Positions 47,592-60,207 of a stretch of 64,000 nucleotides of DNA are shown piece by piece. The stretch's first letter is position 1. The number at the start of each line of letters is the position of its first letter. The DNA comes from Niebla homalea (Eukaryota; Ascomycota; Lecanoromycetes; Lecanorales; Ramalinaceae): assembly GCA_019925105.1 (NCBI GenBank), contig JAHGAU010000003.1, forward strand, positions 496,001 to 560,000, written 5' to 3'. The notes beneath the pieces were generated by a model. The model ran no database searches. It was not told where the DNA came from and saw nothing but the letters and a program-made list of their open reading frames with translations. The translations under genes and the position numbers were made by a program.

Positions 47592-48177
47592 CTAATCATC
47601 ATCAATAAAATCCCCTCCGTACTCATTCCCTCCCACGGCAGCCACCAGGTGGCGGTCGATGTTCATCTCGGAGTTCCTTCTTTCGTTACCGGCGGCTAGA
47701 TCCGCGTAGGAGTTGAGGCCATCATCCACTTGGGAATCGTCAGCTGCTTCTTTTGCCACGGTATCGCAGGCATCGATCCAATCAGAATAGACGTCAACGC
47801 CCGCTGAGAGATCTAGAGTAGGTCAATCTCCAAGTACAGTAGTTCAGCATCCCTTGTTCCGGCTCACAATTGATCCCCGTCTGGAATTGTTGGCCGCAGA
47901 TCTTACAGGAAAGCTCGCCAATGCCCGCTTTCTTGTCCATCTTGACCGATACAGACTTTTCATGATTACAGAACAGACAAGGAAAGTTCGAGGGCAGAGG
48001 CTCTTTCTATCATCTGGAATTAGCCAGCCATAGTGCCCTGTACGATTATTGTTGACTACCTTTTTTGGTCCTTGGGGCTTTCGGGCCGACTTTTTGCGTT
48101 TACCCTGCGCGCAATTAGATCTATGATGAAGTGATTACCTACAAGGAATTAAGAGCTAAGTAAAGTGATCTTACCAT
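47592..48177 (-). CDS. ELF1: Transcription elongation factor Elf1
   Basis: Four exons on the complement: 48175-48177, 48060-48104, 47868-48006, 47592-47812; 135 aa. No exon exceeds 75 codons, so the gene is easy to miss. Exon 1 is the ATG alone, followed directly by GTAAGA; the acceptor GCGCAG gives [16 protein letters not shown], the invariant Elf1 start. Zinc ribbon: C-L-F-C and C-K-I-C around [20 protein letters not shown]. Then [12 protein letters not shown] and an acidic tail ending DFIDDD. Elf1 travels with RNA polymerase II and helps it pass nucleosomes. Phases 0, 0, 1 agree. Confidence 0.93.
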
Positions 48178-48419
48178 GATGCGATGATGAGGAGGATGAG
48201 ATGTGGATGAAACGGATGAGTCGTTGATAGATAAGTTACGGAACAAGCCTTGGGGGCATGCAAGCAGGCTATGATACTATTTTTGGAAAACAAGGCACAA
48301 CCGTACCGGGCCTAGCGTACAACATGCTTTTGATAAGATGATACTGCGTTTAACAAGTTTGAATGATTCTGGAAGCTGCATGGATTTCCGGAAAAGGCTG
48401 TTGTAGTTCTGACGGCCTA

Positions 48420-49567
48420 ATGCTAAGCTCGAATTATACACGATGGCCTATACATACCTTCCGACGGTTGTGGACACGCCGCTTGAGTCTGGCTTATCAG
48501 CTTCACCAGCCGTCAGCTCCCGAGGTTTTGCATCCGCCATTGATCATCCTTCACGGCTTATTTGGCTCCAAGCAGAATAACAGGAGCATTAGTAAGTGAG
48601 CTTGGCCTTCTCTCCTCTCTGGTGGTGAGCAGCACTGACCCGGTCAGAGCATTGGCGCGGGATTTAAGTGCCCATGTCTATGCTGTCGTGTGTTGTTCAG
48701 GGCGCCAAACCTCTTTGGATGAGCCCACTGATTCCACTTAGGATCTCCGAAACCATGGGGATTCGCCTCACAGTCAAATGCACAGCTATGACACCATGGC
48801 CGATGATGTGGAGCAATTCATGCATGATCACAAACTAGCGAATGTGGCTCTAATCGGCCATTCTATGTGGGGCGACACCTAGTCGTCGACCCTTGGTGAT
48901 GCATTACTGATGGTTTCAGGGGCGCCAAGGTGGCAATGACTGTCGCTCTGCGATCTCCATCACTTCTTCGGGCTCTCGTTCCGGTGGACAACGCTCCTGC
49001 TGATGCCAATCTTAAGAGTGACTTCCACAAGTATATACAGGGATTGCGGGAAATCGAGGACAAAAGCCCTCAGAAGCAAGTGGGAGCAGATGCTATCCTT
49101 CAAGACTATGAGGAAGCAAGTTTGTCTCATGCTACATCGAGCACAGTCCGACTGATCTGTGCCCCAGAATCTTGCCATTCGACAATTCTTGCTCACAAAC
49201 TTGATCCGATCCAAAGATGATTCCAACCTGCATCTACGTATTCCCATCAGAACATTGGCTGCCAGTCTTGATAATATGGGTGATTTCCCCTACAAAGATC
49301 CTTCTCATGTTCGCTTTGACGGCCCAACGCTGGTTATTCGTGGATCTAAGAGCCATTATATTGCCGATGATGTTCTGCCTGTCATCGGACGATTTTTCCC
49401 TCGTTTTGTCTTGAAGGATATCCATAGTGGCCACTGGGTGATTTCAGAGCAGCCGGAGGCATTTAGGCAAGGTGAAACTCTTGTGCACGTCTCTACATCG
49501 GAATGTATGCTGACTACCGAAAGCTGTTGTAGAATTCATGCTGCATGTAGACTCACAGGACACTTAA
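48420..49567 (+). CDS. Alpha/beta hydrolase of the ABHD11/Imo32 family, likely mitochondrial
   Basis: Six exons: 48420-48595, 48648-48687, 48742-48866, 48920-49115, 49168-49471, 49524-49567; 294 aa. The N-terminus (RWPIHTFRRLWTRRLS) is basic and amphipathic, a likely mitochondrial leader; ATG 48363 in the same frame is an alternative start. Fold landmarks: PPLIILHGLFGSKQN (oxyanion HG), DLRNHGDSPHS, nucleophile Ser in GHSMGAK (completed across intron 3), VRFDGPTLVIRGSKSHYI (acid region), His in DIHSGHWV. Yeast relatives are Imo32 and the alcohol acyltransferase Eat1. Intron 4 has a GC donor (GCAAGT) and no GT site keeps the frame. Convergent with eS1. Confidence 0.88.
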
Positions 49568-49724
49568 GCCTTCCAGATTTGGGCTAGGTGGAGGCTATGT
49601 ATTCCGCGTAATGCGGTCAATCGAGAGTCGTTGGGAGAGTGATGAACTTTCATTTGCACACAGAACTTTGTTGGGAAGTGGGCAAATTCTTGATTCAAGA
49701 TTTGCATCAGATCAGCACTCTAGT

Positions 49725-50720
49725 CTACACTGTTTCTAAAACCTGCTCCTTGAATTCCCGTTCCACCTTCTGTCCCTGGTCATCGGTTGTTGATTCCCCA
49801 TGTAGATTGAGAAGGGCACCCAGGTCGAACTTGGGTGCCTTGAGGAGCTTCACTTTCCGGATGTGTACCTGACCGAGTTAGCTGGACCATTCTTCCAACT
49901 TACACACGACTGGGTGTGTGTGCCTACATTTTGCAACGGATAGATGCCTTGCGTGGCTTTCTCAATCTCTCGTCCGATGACCTCAGGGATCAGTTTGGTG
50001 GTGAGTTGTGAAAGGGAACAGCTTGAAGCTTCACGTTGGATGATCTCGGTCATCTTCTTACGGATCGCTCTAATCTGTGAGGATCGAGCGTACGTGGTCT
50101 TCTTGACTTGGTTCGGGCGTCTTTTGGTAAAGGCAATAGCGAATAGTCGAATAAGGTTGTCGTCGGTAGTCTTCACGACCACATTCGATTCGATCAGAGT
50201 TTGCCATTTTCGTACTAGAGAGCGCAGCTTGTCGGAGGTAAAGTCTAGGCCATGGAAATTGGTCAAGCAATTCTTGCCTTGGACCTCGTCCACCCTGAGC
50301 TTCACCTTGCGAAAGGCATGGTCCTCATCCTTTTGGAGGTCGGCCAGAGACACCTCGAATATCCGTCCTTTCAGCGCATCATTGGCATTTTTCAGACCGG
50401 TTGTCCTGTTTACTAGTGTCTTGCCCACACTGTCTGAATTAGTCGGGAAAGGGCCCTCTGACACGGAAGCAGCTTACTCGCGGACTTGGAATGTAGAGGG
50501 CGCCTGAGCACGGTCAGAATACGGTCTCCAGAGTGAAAGCAGATTGAGTCTTGCTTCGCACCTTCACTGAGTACCAATCTTTGCGCGTAAACGGATCTTG
50601 TGTTCTCTTCTTGAGACCCTTCTTGCCCTTCGAGAGACGTTTATTCCTGCAAAGTTGTAAGTGTTTGCTACATTGGCCGAATGATTGATCTAATCGGATA
50701 CTAACTTGCCAACCGCCATA
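49725..50720 (-). CDS. RPS1: 40S ribosomal protein eS1 (S3a)
   Basis: Five exons on the complement: 50707-50720, 50562-50646, 50479-50504, 49928-50429, 49725-49868; 256 aa, exact family size. Protein begins [19 protein letters not shown] and continues [20 protein letters not shown] across small exons, then [36 protein letters not shown]-type basic helix ([18 protein letters not shown]) and the tail [20 protein letters not shown]. Lies on the solvent side of the 40S platform. Exons of 14 and 26 nt near the start fit a gene with intron-rich 5' end, common in fungal ribosomal protein genes. All phases agree. Confidence 0.96.
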
Positions 50721-51122
50721 TTCGACAATGCAGGTAGCAGATTTACACTCCTCAATGATCTCTGTATTTGCCTACCCCAATTTTGCAAATCGTGAGTCCA
50801 AAGACGCTTAGCGAGGTGCGCTTGGTGCGCTAGAACTAATCGTTATCGCTTGGCGGCGATTAGTAGCTCGTCGGAGATAAAGTCCGCGCTGTACATCACG
50901 TGTTCAGTCTGGTGAGCCTACAGAGTAGAGGCAATCTGCATTTTGATCTCCGTTCTTTGGTGACACGAAAGGAAGTCCCAAATCGTAGTCTTTGGCTTGC
51001 GCAAGAGTCTCATCCACGATTTCTTTAGCTTCTTTGGGACTGATTTACTCCTCATTCCGGTCTTGCTAAAGTAAAGTGCTTTCCTGAGAAGCTCGCTCTT
51101 CTTTGTGTTCACGCTTCTGCCC
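50721..51122. promoter_or_regulatory. Divergent upstream region of RPS1 and URC1
   Basis: About 400 bases between divergent starts. A CACGTG E-box-like palindrome lies near 50898. No AACCCTAA motif seen, unlike the RPL25 promoter. Confidence 0.4.
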
Positions 51123-53249
51123 ATGATGACTCCCCCGGACCGTTCCTCTGAGGATGATTGTCTTGTCCTTTTGAAGCAGATGCAGGATTCCTTATTGTCC
51201 ATGAAGTCGGATTTCCAGCGTCTCTCGGCTTCTGTTGAATCTATTGAAGGCCGGGTGAACGTCCTGTCGAGCGTCAAACAAATGGACGATGTAGCAAGAA
51301 GGCGACCTTTACCTGACAAAATTCATTCGTCAAGTCCGCCCATAGTCGCAGCTACCGAAAGGGAGGGTCTTACCTTTGCTGAGCCGCTCTCACGCCCGAG
51401 CAGCTCCGGCTCTGGCCAAGGCGAAGCATATGGGAGAAGAGGGTCTCCCTTTGGGCAGTCGTCTGGCGCTCTGAGCTCAAAGATCATTTTGACCACATAT
51501 CCTAGTCAGTCAGGTATTGAGCCTATGCCAATGATATGGGGCGACAAAGATCCTGCTCAGCGGGGCCCCGTCGTTGTTTCCCGTGGCAAAAGTACCGTGA
51601 GGCGAAGAAATGCAATTGGTGCCCACGGAGGCTCATACTCGATCTACTATGCCTTGGCAGTGGCAAGCAAAAATCTCAATCTCGAGCATAGGCCCAACTT
51701 TACAAACACAGAGCCCGCAGTGAACATTGGTCCCTTTCCTCAATGGTCTGATGCAAAAAAAATCGTCTCAATGGATCCCTTGGGACATCTTTCGCCATGG
51801 CTGTTTGCTGATACCATCCGAAATGAGCACGTGGACATTAGGCCCACCATTGCAATTACCAAAGCTCACATGAAGTTGCCCGAGCTCGAGCAAAGTGTAC
51901 GCTTGGGCCGTCTGTTCCCTGATGGCAAAATCTGCCTTAATGAGACCGGCGAGTTAGCCGTCACCAAGTTTGCTGTTGAGCCTGTGTGGTACTTGCCTGG
52001 TGTTGCCGAAAGGTTCGGCATCGGTAAGTCTTCAATGTCGATTTTCCATGTCATTGCCGTTGCCCAATAGCAAATGTCATTCCTTCTTTTCCATCCTTTA
52101 TACTGGGATTTAAGATCTCTGTGCTCTCCGGAGCATAGCAGCTTCTCCTGTATCAACACCTCTTGTGAATTCAAGCTTCCATGTGTTGTACACCCAACTG
52201 CTCCGTGTCCTAGACACGTCCTGTATCCTAAGCAGCCCAGTCACAGATTTTTGGCAGGATTGACGGGTCATCAGACGAAGGTAGCCTCCGAAGATCGCTA
52301 TTTGAGAGCACCGGTGGGAGCTATCCCGAGCTGATTACTCGTGGAGACATCAAGCTCTTCCTCCCACCCATTGGTGGCTTAACGGTATACTGCTTTGGAG
52401 ATGTAAGCAAAATGTCGGACCCCAACGCACGATTAGCTCTACGGGTACATGATGAATGCAACGGCAGCGATGTCTTTGGAAGCGACATCTGCACATGCCG
52501 CCCATATCTGATTTTTGGAGTCGAGGAAGCTGTGAAGGAAGCCCAGCAAGGTGGCAGCGGCGTGGTGATCTATTTTCGTAAAGAAGGCCGTGCTCTTGGG
52601 TAAGTAGGCTTCTGAGGCGGTTCCTCTACTTTCAGCCATATCTCGAGAACTTCAGATCGTATGAAGTAATACTAAATCGGCATTTTACTTTAGGGAGGTT
52701 ACGAAATATCTCGTCTATAATGCTCGCAAGAGAGGCACAGACCGTAAGGCTGATCCAGTCTGAGAAGCTCTAGAGCTTACCATACCACTCATTAGGAGCA
52801 AGCGAATATTTTCAAAGAACGGAAAACATTGCAGGTGTCAAAGACATGAGGTTTCAAGCCTTAATGCCCGATGTGTTGCACTGGCTAGGAATCACCAAGA
52901 TCGATAGAATGTTGAGCATGTCCAAGTGAGTCGACGGCCACGTACTCCCTACAACCTTAGCTCGTGGAGCTGATTCAGTGGCCTCACTTTCAGTATGAAG
53001 CACGATGCCATCGTAGATCAGGGAATCCCTATTCACGAAAGGGTACCCATCCCGGATGATTTGATCCCGGAAGATAGCCGTGTTGAGATTGATGCCAAGA
53101 TCCACGCGGGTTATTGTGAGTCCCAGCTCTGACCTCTGCGTTGGCGAGCTACTTCTCTGACGGATATATAAGTCACGACCGGAAAGATAATGACAGACGA
53201 GGAGCTTGCAGCGGTGCAGGGTAGGGCCTGGGACGATGTGGATCACTGA
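51123..53249 (+). CDS. URC1: Uracil-catabolism protein Urc1 (GTP cyclohydrolase II-like)
   Basis: Six exons: 51123-52023, 52275-52599, 52694-52743, 52796-52925, 52994-53115, 53173-53249; 534 aa. The first about 150 residues are low-complexity. The RibA-like domain has GGSYPELITRGDIKLFLPP, LRVHDECNGSDVFGSD followed by ICTCRPYLIFG (zinc-binding Cys set), GSGVVIYFRKEGRALGEVTK, and RTENIAGVKDMRFQALMPDV. Length, the N-terminal region and ECNGSDVFGSDICTC fit Urc1, not riboflavin Rib1. In Lachancea, URC1 is needed to use uracil as nitrogen source through a ribosylurea intermediate. Intron 1 is long (251 nt). Sits about 200 bases from the right repeat block and shows no RIP damage. Confidence 0.9.
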
Positions 53250-53560
53250 ACCAAACCAAACTGCTTGGATCTCGATCATCATTCTCGTAGAGCTCGCTCG
53301 TATATGCCAAATCGCTCGGGCACGCAATGAGATACGTCGGTGAAAGCAACCATGCAGCTTTGACGTTTTCTGTGGACTGAATAGAGTAGATAAGCGACTT
53401 TCATATCATTGGTAAAGATCCACCCTTCACAAATCGTGAGCCATAAATTATAAAGGGATCAAATCCCTCGCCTTATCGATATGGCAGCACCTTCTTTAAG
53501 GGGTAAAGCGTCGTTTAAGAGCCAATAATAGGCCTTACATATAAATCTAAGTGGGCGGGC
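53250..53560. other. Transition from gene island to right RIP block
   Basis: Ordinary composition to about 53,460, then rising AT with loss of CA/TG by about 53,560. URC1 3' UTR must end here. No gene seen. Confidence 0.5.
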
Positions 53561-53740
53561 CAGTTCTTAATATCCTTAACGCCTGCCCGTTAATATCTTA
53601 TATATGCCTTCTTAATATTTCTGGCTTTTATACGTATACCGGCCTTTATACGATGGATAAAAGCAATTTTATAACGTTTACGTATATTTCGCTTTATAAA
53701 TAACGTTTCTATCTATTATATATAATATTAAATAGCTATG

Positions 53741-54240
53741 GTAAGTATTAGACTGACCCCGCTAGCAGTACGCCAGCGGGATTGATAAAGGTAGGTATAG
53801 AAGTCGTAACGATACGGTCTGGATACTTAAGCTTTACTTTAATAAATAGATTAATAATAAAATTAACTTTTAAATAATTAGAAAAGATGGAAAGTAATAA
53901 AAAAGTAAAAGTGATAAGATAATAGATAGCAATTAAGAGTAATTGAAGATAGGCCGCAGCCCCTATATAAGTTGGTAAGGTATAAGTTACTTATTATAAT
54001 AATTTATTATCCTTTCTTTTTTAAAGTATATATAAATCGATTTTACCCTTAATTAACCCTTTTAATATTTTTATTCCTTTATATATTTATCCGTAAGTGT
54101 TAGACTGACTCCGCTGGCGGCACGCCGGCGGGACTAGTAAAGGTAAATATAGAAAACGTAACGTTACGGTCTGGATATTTAAATATTACTTAAATAAATA
54201 AATTAATAATAAAATTAATTCTTAAAAAACTTAGAAAGAA
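53741..54240. repeat. Pair of LTR-like direct repeats with GC-rich hairpin
   Basis: The segment starting at 53741 recurs at 54093 (352 bases later) and stays alignable for about 145 bases. Copy 2 starts TGTTAGACTGAC, as an LTR might; copy 1 has TATTAGACTGAC, one RIP transition away. Both carry CCGCTGGCG-GCA-CGCCGGCGG-type inverted repeats and a CGTAACGTTACG palindrome. A TATATAAG box follows copy 1 at about 53965. Tandem LTRs or a truncated LTR element are the likeliest readings. Confidence 0.55.
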
Positions 54241-57200
54241 TTAAGGTATAGCTTTTATTTAAGGTAAAAGTAATAATTACTTTACTTTACGTTAATTAAA
54301 TTATGGTTTATAAATAACGTATATTAAGGCCGTTATTAAGGCCTTTTATTAAGGTTTATTTTAACGTAATAATATAATATATTATTATAATGCCGGCGTA
54401 AAGACAATATTAACTATTAATAATTTTTTCCCCCTTTATATATTAATTTTTAAGGTATAAAGAGATATATTTAAGAAATTAACGTAAAGCCGGTTAAATA
54501 TAAAATTTATTAAAAACTTATTATTAAACTTAATAAGAAAAGGGTAAAAGGAAAAGAGTCTTTAGGTATATACTTAAGTATAATAATATCTGTTTAATAG
54601 TAATATAATAAGGGTATCTTACGTTAATAAGTAATTAATGTAATTTATAAAGTTTATTAAAAACCCCTTTATGAAACTTAATAGGGAAAAATAAATAAAA
54701 AAAGAGTTTTTATAGTATTAATTAATAATTACTTGAGGCTTTATTATTAATTTATTATATTATAATAAAAATAAATTTTATTGTAATAAAAACGGCGTAC
54801 GATTATAATAAGACTCTTATTCTATTTAAACTTCTTTTCGTTTTTCCTTTATAGTTTTAATCGCTCTTATAAGTATAATATATTAAAGAATATATATTAA
54901 TATTTAAAAGTTAATATATATATAATTATATACCTTTATTATTTATATTATTATTATAGTAAATAACGTTAATATTATATAAATATTTTATTTATAATGG
55001 TAGTCCGCTTATTTTTATTTATTAATAAAATATATAAGTTTACCTTAATTTTTAAGCAATATAGTATATATATAACGTTACGTTATTAACGTAAACGTAA
55101 ATATATGTTATGTGCAACGTGCGCATGCCAAGAGCTTATCGGGCACTAGCACCTAAAGGGGTATAGTAGCTTGGCGCACATATTTATATTGCGTACCTTT
55201 ATAGTTAGGTAAATACTTATTATAGATATTATACTTATATTTTACCTTAATACTTTTAGTACCTAATAAATAACAATAATAGCGATAGTCCTTTTATTAC
55301 GCTCTTAATATAGAGCTACTTTTATTTTTATTCTCCTATTATTTTATAAATAAGAAATATACGATATTCTTAATACTTACGTTAAACGAGAATCTCTAAT
55401 ATTTAATTATTAATCCCTTTTAACGGCTTTTAATTAACTTATTATATTAATAACGTTATTTACGGGTAAGCGAATTATACCTTAATTAAAGGAAGAATAA
55501 CCTTTATTTTTAAATAATAATATAAAGAAGCCTTTATTCTTAATAAATAATATAGAAAAAATAGAAGAAATATTTTTATAGCTTAATAAAAACGTTAAGG
55601 ATCTTAAATTTAATATTTAAAAGTTAAAATATAAAATTATAAAGCTTAAAAAGAAACACTTATTATTATGTAAAGACCTTAAAGAATAACGTTATCGCGA
55701 TTTTTTATACTTAATAAAGCCTCCTTTTAATAATAATATTAATATCGACTTTATTAAAGAAAAAGAGAAGGATATATAAAGAGTAAAAGCTAAAGTAATA
55801 CGTTCTTTTATTAAAATAAACGAGTTAAACCATTAATATATTAATGAAATAAGTTACTTTAATAATATTATAAACGTTTATAAATTTATCGATTAACTTT
55901 AAAGCATTAATATAATTAAATTATTAAAACTTATCTTTCGTAATATCGTTATTTATTTTATTAATAATAAGGATAATTTCTTAAAGGAAACGTATAATTA
56001 ATAAATCTCTGAATTAAATAATATAATTCGTAAGATATTTATAACTTAAAGTACTTTAAATTTTCTTTATTTAATATTTAAAAAGCGGTTTAGAATTCCG
56101 TAAAATTAATTATTAAAATAACTTATAATAATAAAATATACTTATAAAAATATAGTAAATAAGAAGAATATTATAGCCTTTATAGGTAAAATAATAATAT
56201 TATATTACCGGATTAATAATAATACTTAATAATTTACTTAATAATAATCTTTATAAATAGCTTCTAATTACATTAAAAACTTTTTATAAAATATACTTAT
56301 TCGTTTTATTAATAGCCTTAACAATTTTATTATAGACGTACGTATTAAATAACCCGGCTAATATAAGTCCTTCTATAACTACGGTAAATCGAAGCTTTAA
56401 TAAAATAGATATTATAGCCTTAATAAAAACGAATTCAATCCTTTTGTTAGAGAACTAAGTCTCTAAGTATATAGCATCACGGTTTGCGGTATGCATAGGC
56501 ATAGCGGGTAGCTTCCGCGGGGGTCTTGGCGCGTACTTACTTAAATCCATAGCCACCTACCTAGCTAAATAATCAATCATATATATTATATATATTTATT
56601 CTTAATAAATAGTAGTAATAGCTTTAATAATAGATTTCGAGTATATTGTTATATATACTTATTACTTTATTTAATTAAGGCCCACTGTTAATACCTTATA
56701 ACGTGGATAACCTGAAGACGCGCCCTTAATACCTCCCTGAGTTAAATAAGTTATATTTTTAATACCTTTTACCCTTATTTACAGAGCCTTTAAGTAGAGC
56801 ATTTGAATCATTATGCCTTTATTTACTTGCTTAGTAAGCTCTTTATTACCCTCCTATATATCGGTACTTAAATCTGGATTCTTATTATTATACTTATACT
56901 TAAAATCCAGCTTTACTATATTTTTCAGCTTATCGAGCTACTTATAAAAACCGAAAACCTACCTTATTATCTACGATTTCTATATGAGATATATACCTCT
57001 TACTTCCCTGATAATACTTATTAAAATATTAATACCAAAAGTATTATTATTAATGATACTTAAAGACCTCTACCATAAATTTGCTTTAAAGCCGAAGTAA
57101 GTATTAAAGCAAGAAGGATATACTTAAATTTGCCTTACTCCTTAAACTCCTCCGCCTCCGTAAGTAAAGCCTTTACCTGCTGCGTTACCTTTACCTTAAA

Positions 57201-60188
57201 AGTTACCTTAATTAATAAGTTATAATAAAGAGTTACTAGCTACTATAAATAAAGCGTTTCCAGTTAAGTTATGCATAAATATAATAAAGAAACAAGGGAG
57301 AGTTATCGTAAACGTTAATAAGTTCTTCATAAGATTTTATAGCTTTAATAATAACGCATAACTATATCGCTTTCTCTTATATTATATTATAATTAAAGCC
57401 GGCTTTAAATATACCCCGACTTTAAAAGCCGTTAATAAAGTTATTTATATAAATTGTGGTAATAAAGTTTATCGCTGGTACCGGGGTAACGATCTATGGC
57501 TCATATATAACAATACCTATCAATTCTATATTAAAAGCGAGTGAAAATACGATTACGGTAAAATACCGGAGATACGTTTTTTAAGCTTTTTAGCTTACTT
57601 AAAATTACGATTATATTCCGGGTGGCCACGGAATTTTTTAGCTTACGGTTTTTCTTAAATACGATTTCAACACGGCCTTATACGCCACTATTATTTATTC
57701 CTTTTACTTCTATAGTATGCTTGGTACTTTAAATACACTATAGCTATTACCGACAAGGCTAAAAGTGATATTATACCAAGGGTAATAATATATAATGAAG
57801 GCGTTTGTTATGTGCATACATAGCATGGGGGATACGCGGGAGCATTCATAGGTGTAGGACACTCTTATACGTAGAGGACAGATAATCCTTAGGATCCCAT
57901 CTACATTCAGGTAGAATAATCATTTATATATTATTACACTTTTTGGTCCATATATTAATAAATAATAGCAATAACTACTTACATTAATACCATATTAACG
58001 TATATCGTAAGATCCGTTAATATAAATTAAAACATTAATTTATTAACTATAGCGGATACTTCCTTTATAGCGGTATTAAAGGCATTAACCTTATATCCTC
58101 TGGAATACCGCCTTTAATTCGCTTTTAAACATTTTTAAAGAAAGATTAAAGACGGCACTATAAAAAAGATATATATATTATAGGCATCTTAAGTATTACC
58201 GGATCCTAGTATTATTACTTTAATATACCAGTTAAACGCCCTATTAAAATCTAGCAACTTAATAACCGTAGTAATTTTATACTTAACTTCGGAAGGAATT
58301 ATTTAGATAATTAAGAATAATTAGCGATTAAGCAACTTAAGAATTATACCTATTATAAGCAAATTACTTTAATTAAAATCTTTTAAAGCTATAGAACCTA
58401 TTACTTCTTTTAATCCAATTTTTAAAAATTGGATTTTAAACCCTTTAATACTTTAACGTAATCTATTATACTTTAAAGACGTCTTATTATCATTATAACT
58501 ATTATATAGATTATTATCAACCTTAATAAAATTAGGTAGGTTTAAATTACGTTAATACGGTCAGAGTCCTTAGAAACTTAATACCGTAAGATTATTATTT
58601 CTATTAAATAGTTTTCTATCTTTATAATAGCTATTAAATTTATTTTTTATATTAATATTAAAATTACGACGCTCCCCTTTAACTTTAAGTATTAAACCGG
58701 AATCCGAGTTTAATAAATTTAATATATTAAAATCGAGTTTATTAAACCTAAGTTTATTATATTAAATAAAAGGTACCTTTACCAAAGAAATAATTTTTAT
58801 TTAATTTATTAATCCGCTTAATTAATTAAAAATAATAGGTTTTACCGAAGAATAAATAATATAACTATAAAGTATAATTTAAGAATTAATTCCCGCTACT
58901 ATATAAAGTTAATAATAAAATAATTTTAACGATAATCTATTCCCTCCTCTTAATAACGTAATATAATTAATAGGAAACTTATAATTAAATTGATTAATAA
59001 ATTTTAATCCTGGTAATATCGGATTTTTTAACCCTTTTTATGAAAATAAGTCCTCCGATATAACTCCTATAATTAAGTATTCCGGGAAATATACCTTTTT
59101 CCGGGATATATATATTTTTATTAATCGATTAAAGAATATTACGTAAATAATAAATATATAATTACTACGGAATAACTTATAATTATACTTAAGAGGTACC
59201 GCTTTAAAGTAATATATTATAAAATTATTAAATACCGAGAAACGACTCGTTAAATATAATAACGGTTTAATTAAATAAACTTTTTAAATTATCGTTAAAT
59301 TTAAGTTACCTTAATAAGTCGGTTTAAATATTCTAATTATTAAAAAGTATATTATAAATAATACCTTTCAGAACCGGGAGCCCCGTAAATATACGTAGAC
59401 CATTTTGCGGGCTACGTATACGTTGAATTTTAATAATATTTAAAATTAACTTATATTTATTTATAACGGGTTAAACTTAGAATTTTAACGGGATCTATAA
59501 TTATTAATTATAATTATTATTATTAATAATTACCTTAAGTTTATAAATGAATTTAAATATAATTAATAAGCCTATATTATTAAGCATTATATACCTTTAT
59601 AAATATATCCGTAAAATCGTAAAACGGGTACGTTATTTTAAAATAACCGGAATTTCACAGAAAATTTAAAAGCCGGTTTTTCTTCTTAATTATTAATATT
59701 ATCCTCTTAAGCGTATAGATAGAATAAAGCTTATAATATACGCCTTTAAGAAAAAAGATAATAATAATTATTTTTAATATTATAGAAGAAAATATTAATA
59801 TTAGGCTAAGGAAAATCAAAGCCTTCAGGAAAAGGATTAGATTTTAAATATTAAATATATTATATAGAATAAAGGGTTAATTAAGCTTTTATATTTAAGG
59901 ATAAAGAAAAGAAAAACGCATTACTTAATAAGGAGGAATTAAAAGGATTTTAAGATAATAATAACCTTATTATAAAAGAGGTATATTTTATATACTTATT
60001 TCCCGTATATTATTAATATATTAAATACGTATTAAAGTACTTATCGTAAAATAAATTTTTTATTTATTTTAAATATAATTACTGGAAATTAAAGGAAATA
60101 AACTTAAATACTCTTAAGACCCTTCTGCTAAATCAGCGGATTCGGTCCGTCGATAATTAATATATATAAGCTTAATAAATTAACAATA
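54241..60188. repeat. RIP-degraded repeat DNA, probably LTR retrotransposon remains
   Basis: About 6 kb of AT-rich sequence with stops in all frames and very little CA/TG. It is broken by three patches of unmutated sequence that begin TGTTATGTGCA (55106), TGTTAGAGAACTAAG (56445) and TGTTATGTGCA (57806), each about 90-140 bases, which look like LTR starts. I could not identify gag or pol with confidence; the family (copia or gypsy) stays open. Confidence 0.5.
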
Positions 60189-60207
60189 TTGATTGATTGA
60201 TTGATTT
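60189..60207. repeat. Short ATTG tandem repeat at the LINE 3' end
   Basis: Four to five ATTG/ATTGA units, on the low-coordinate side of the minus-strand LINE relic, where the 3' simple-repeat tail of such elements would be. Confidence 0.5.

Noticed and set aside
56340..56420. Possible Gag zinc-knuckle relic (frame reading FYNYGKSKL...NRYY)
   Set aside because: One Cys position cannot be produced from TGC/TGT by a RIP transition and two stops interrupt it; too weak to claim a gag gene.
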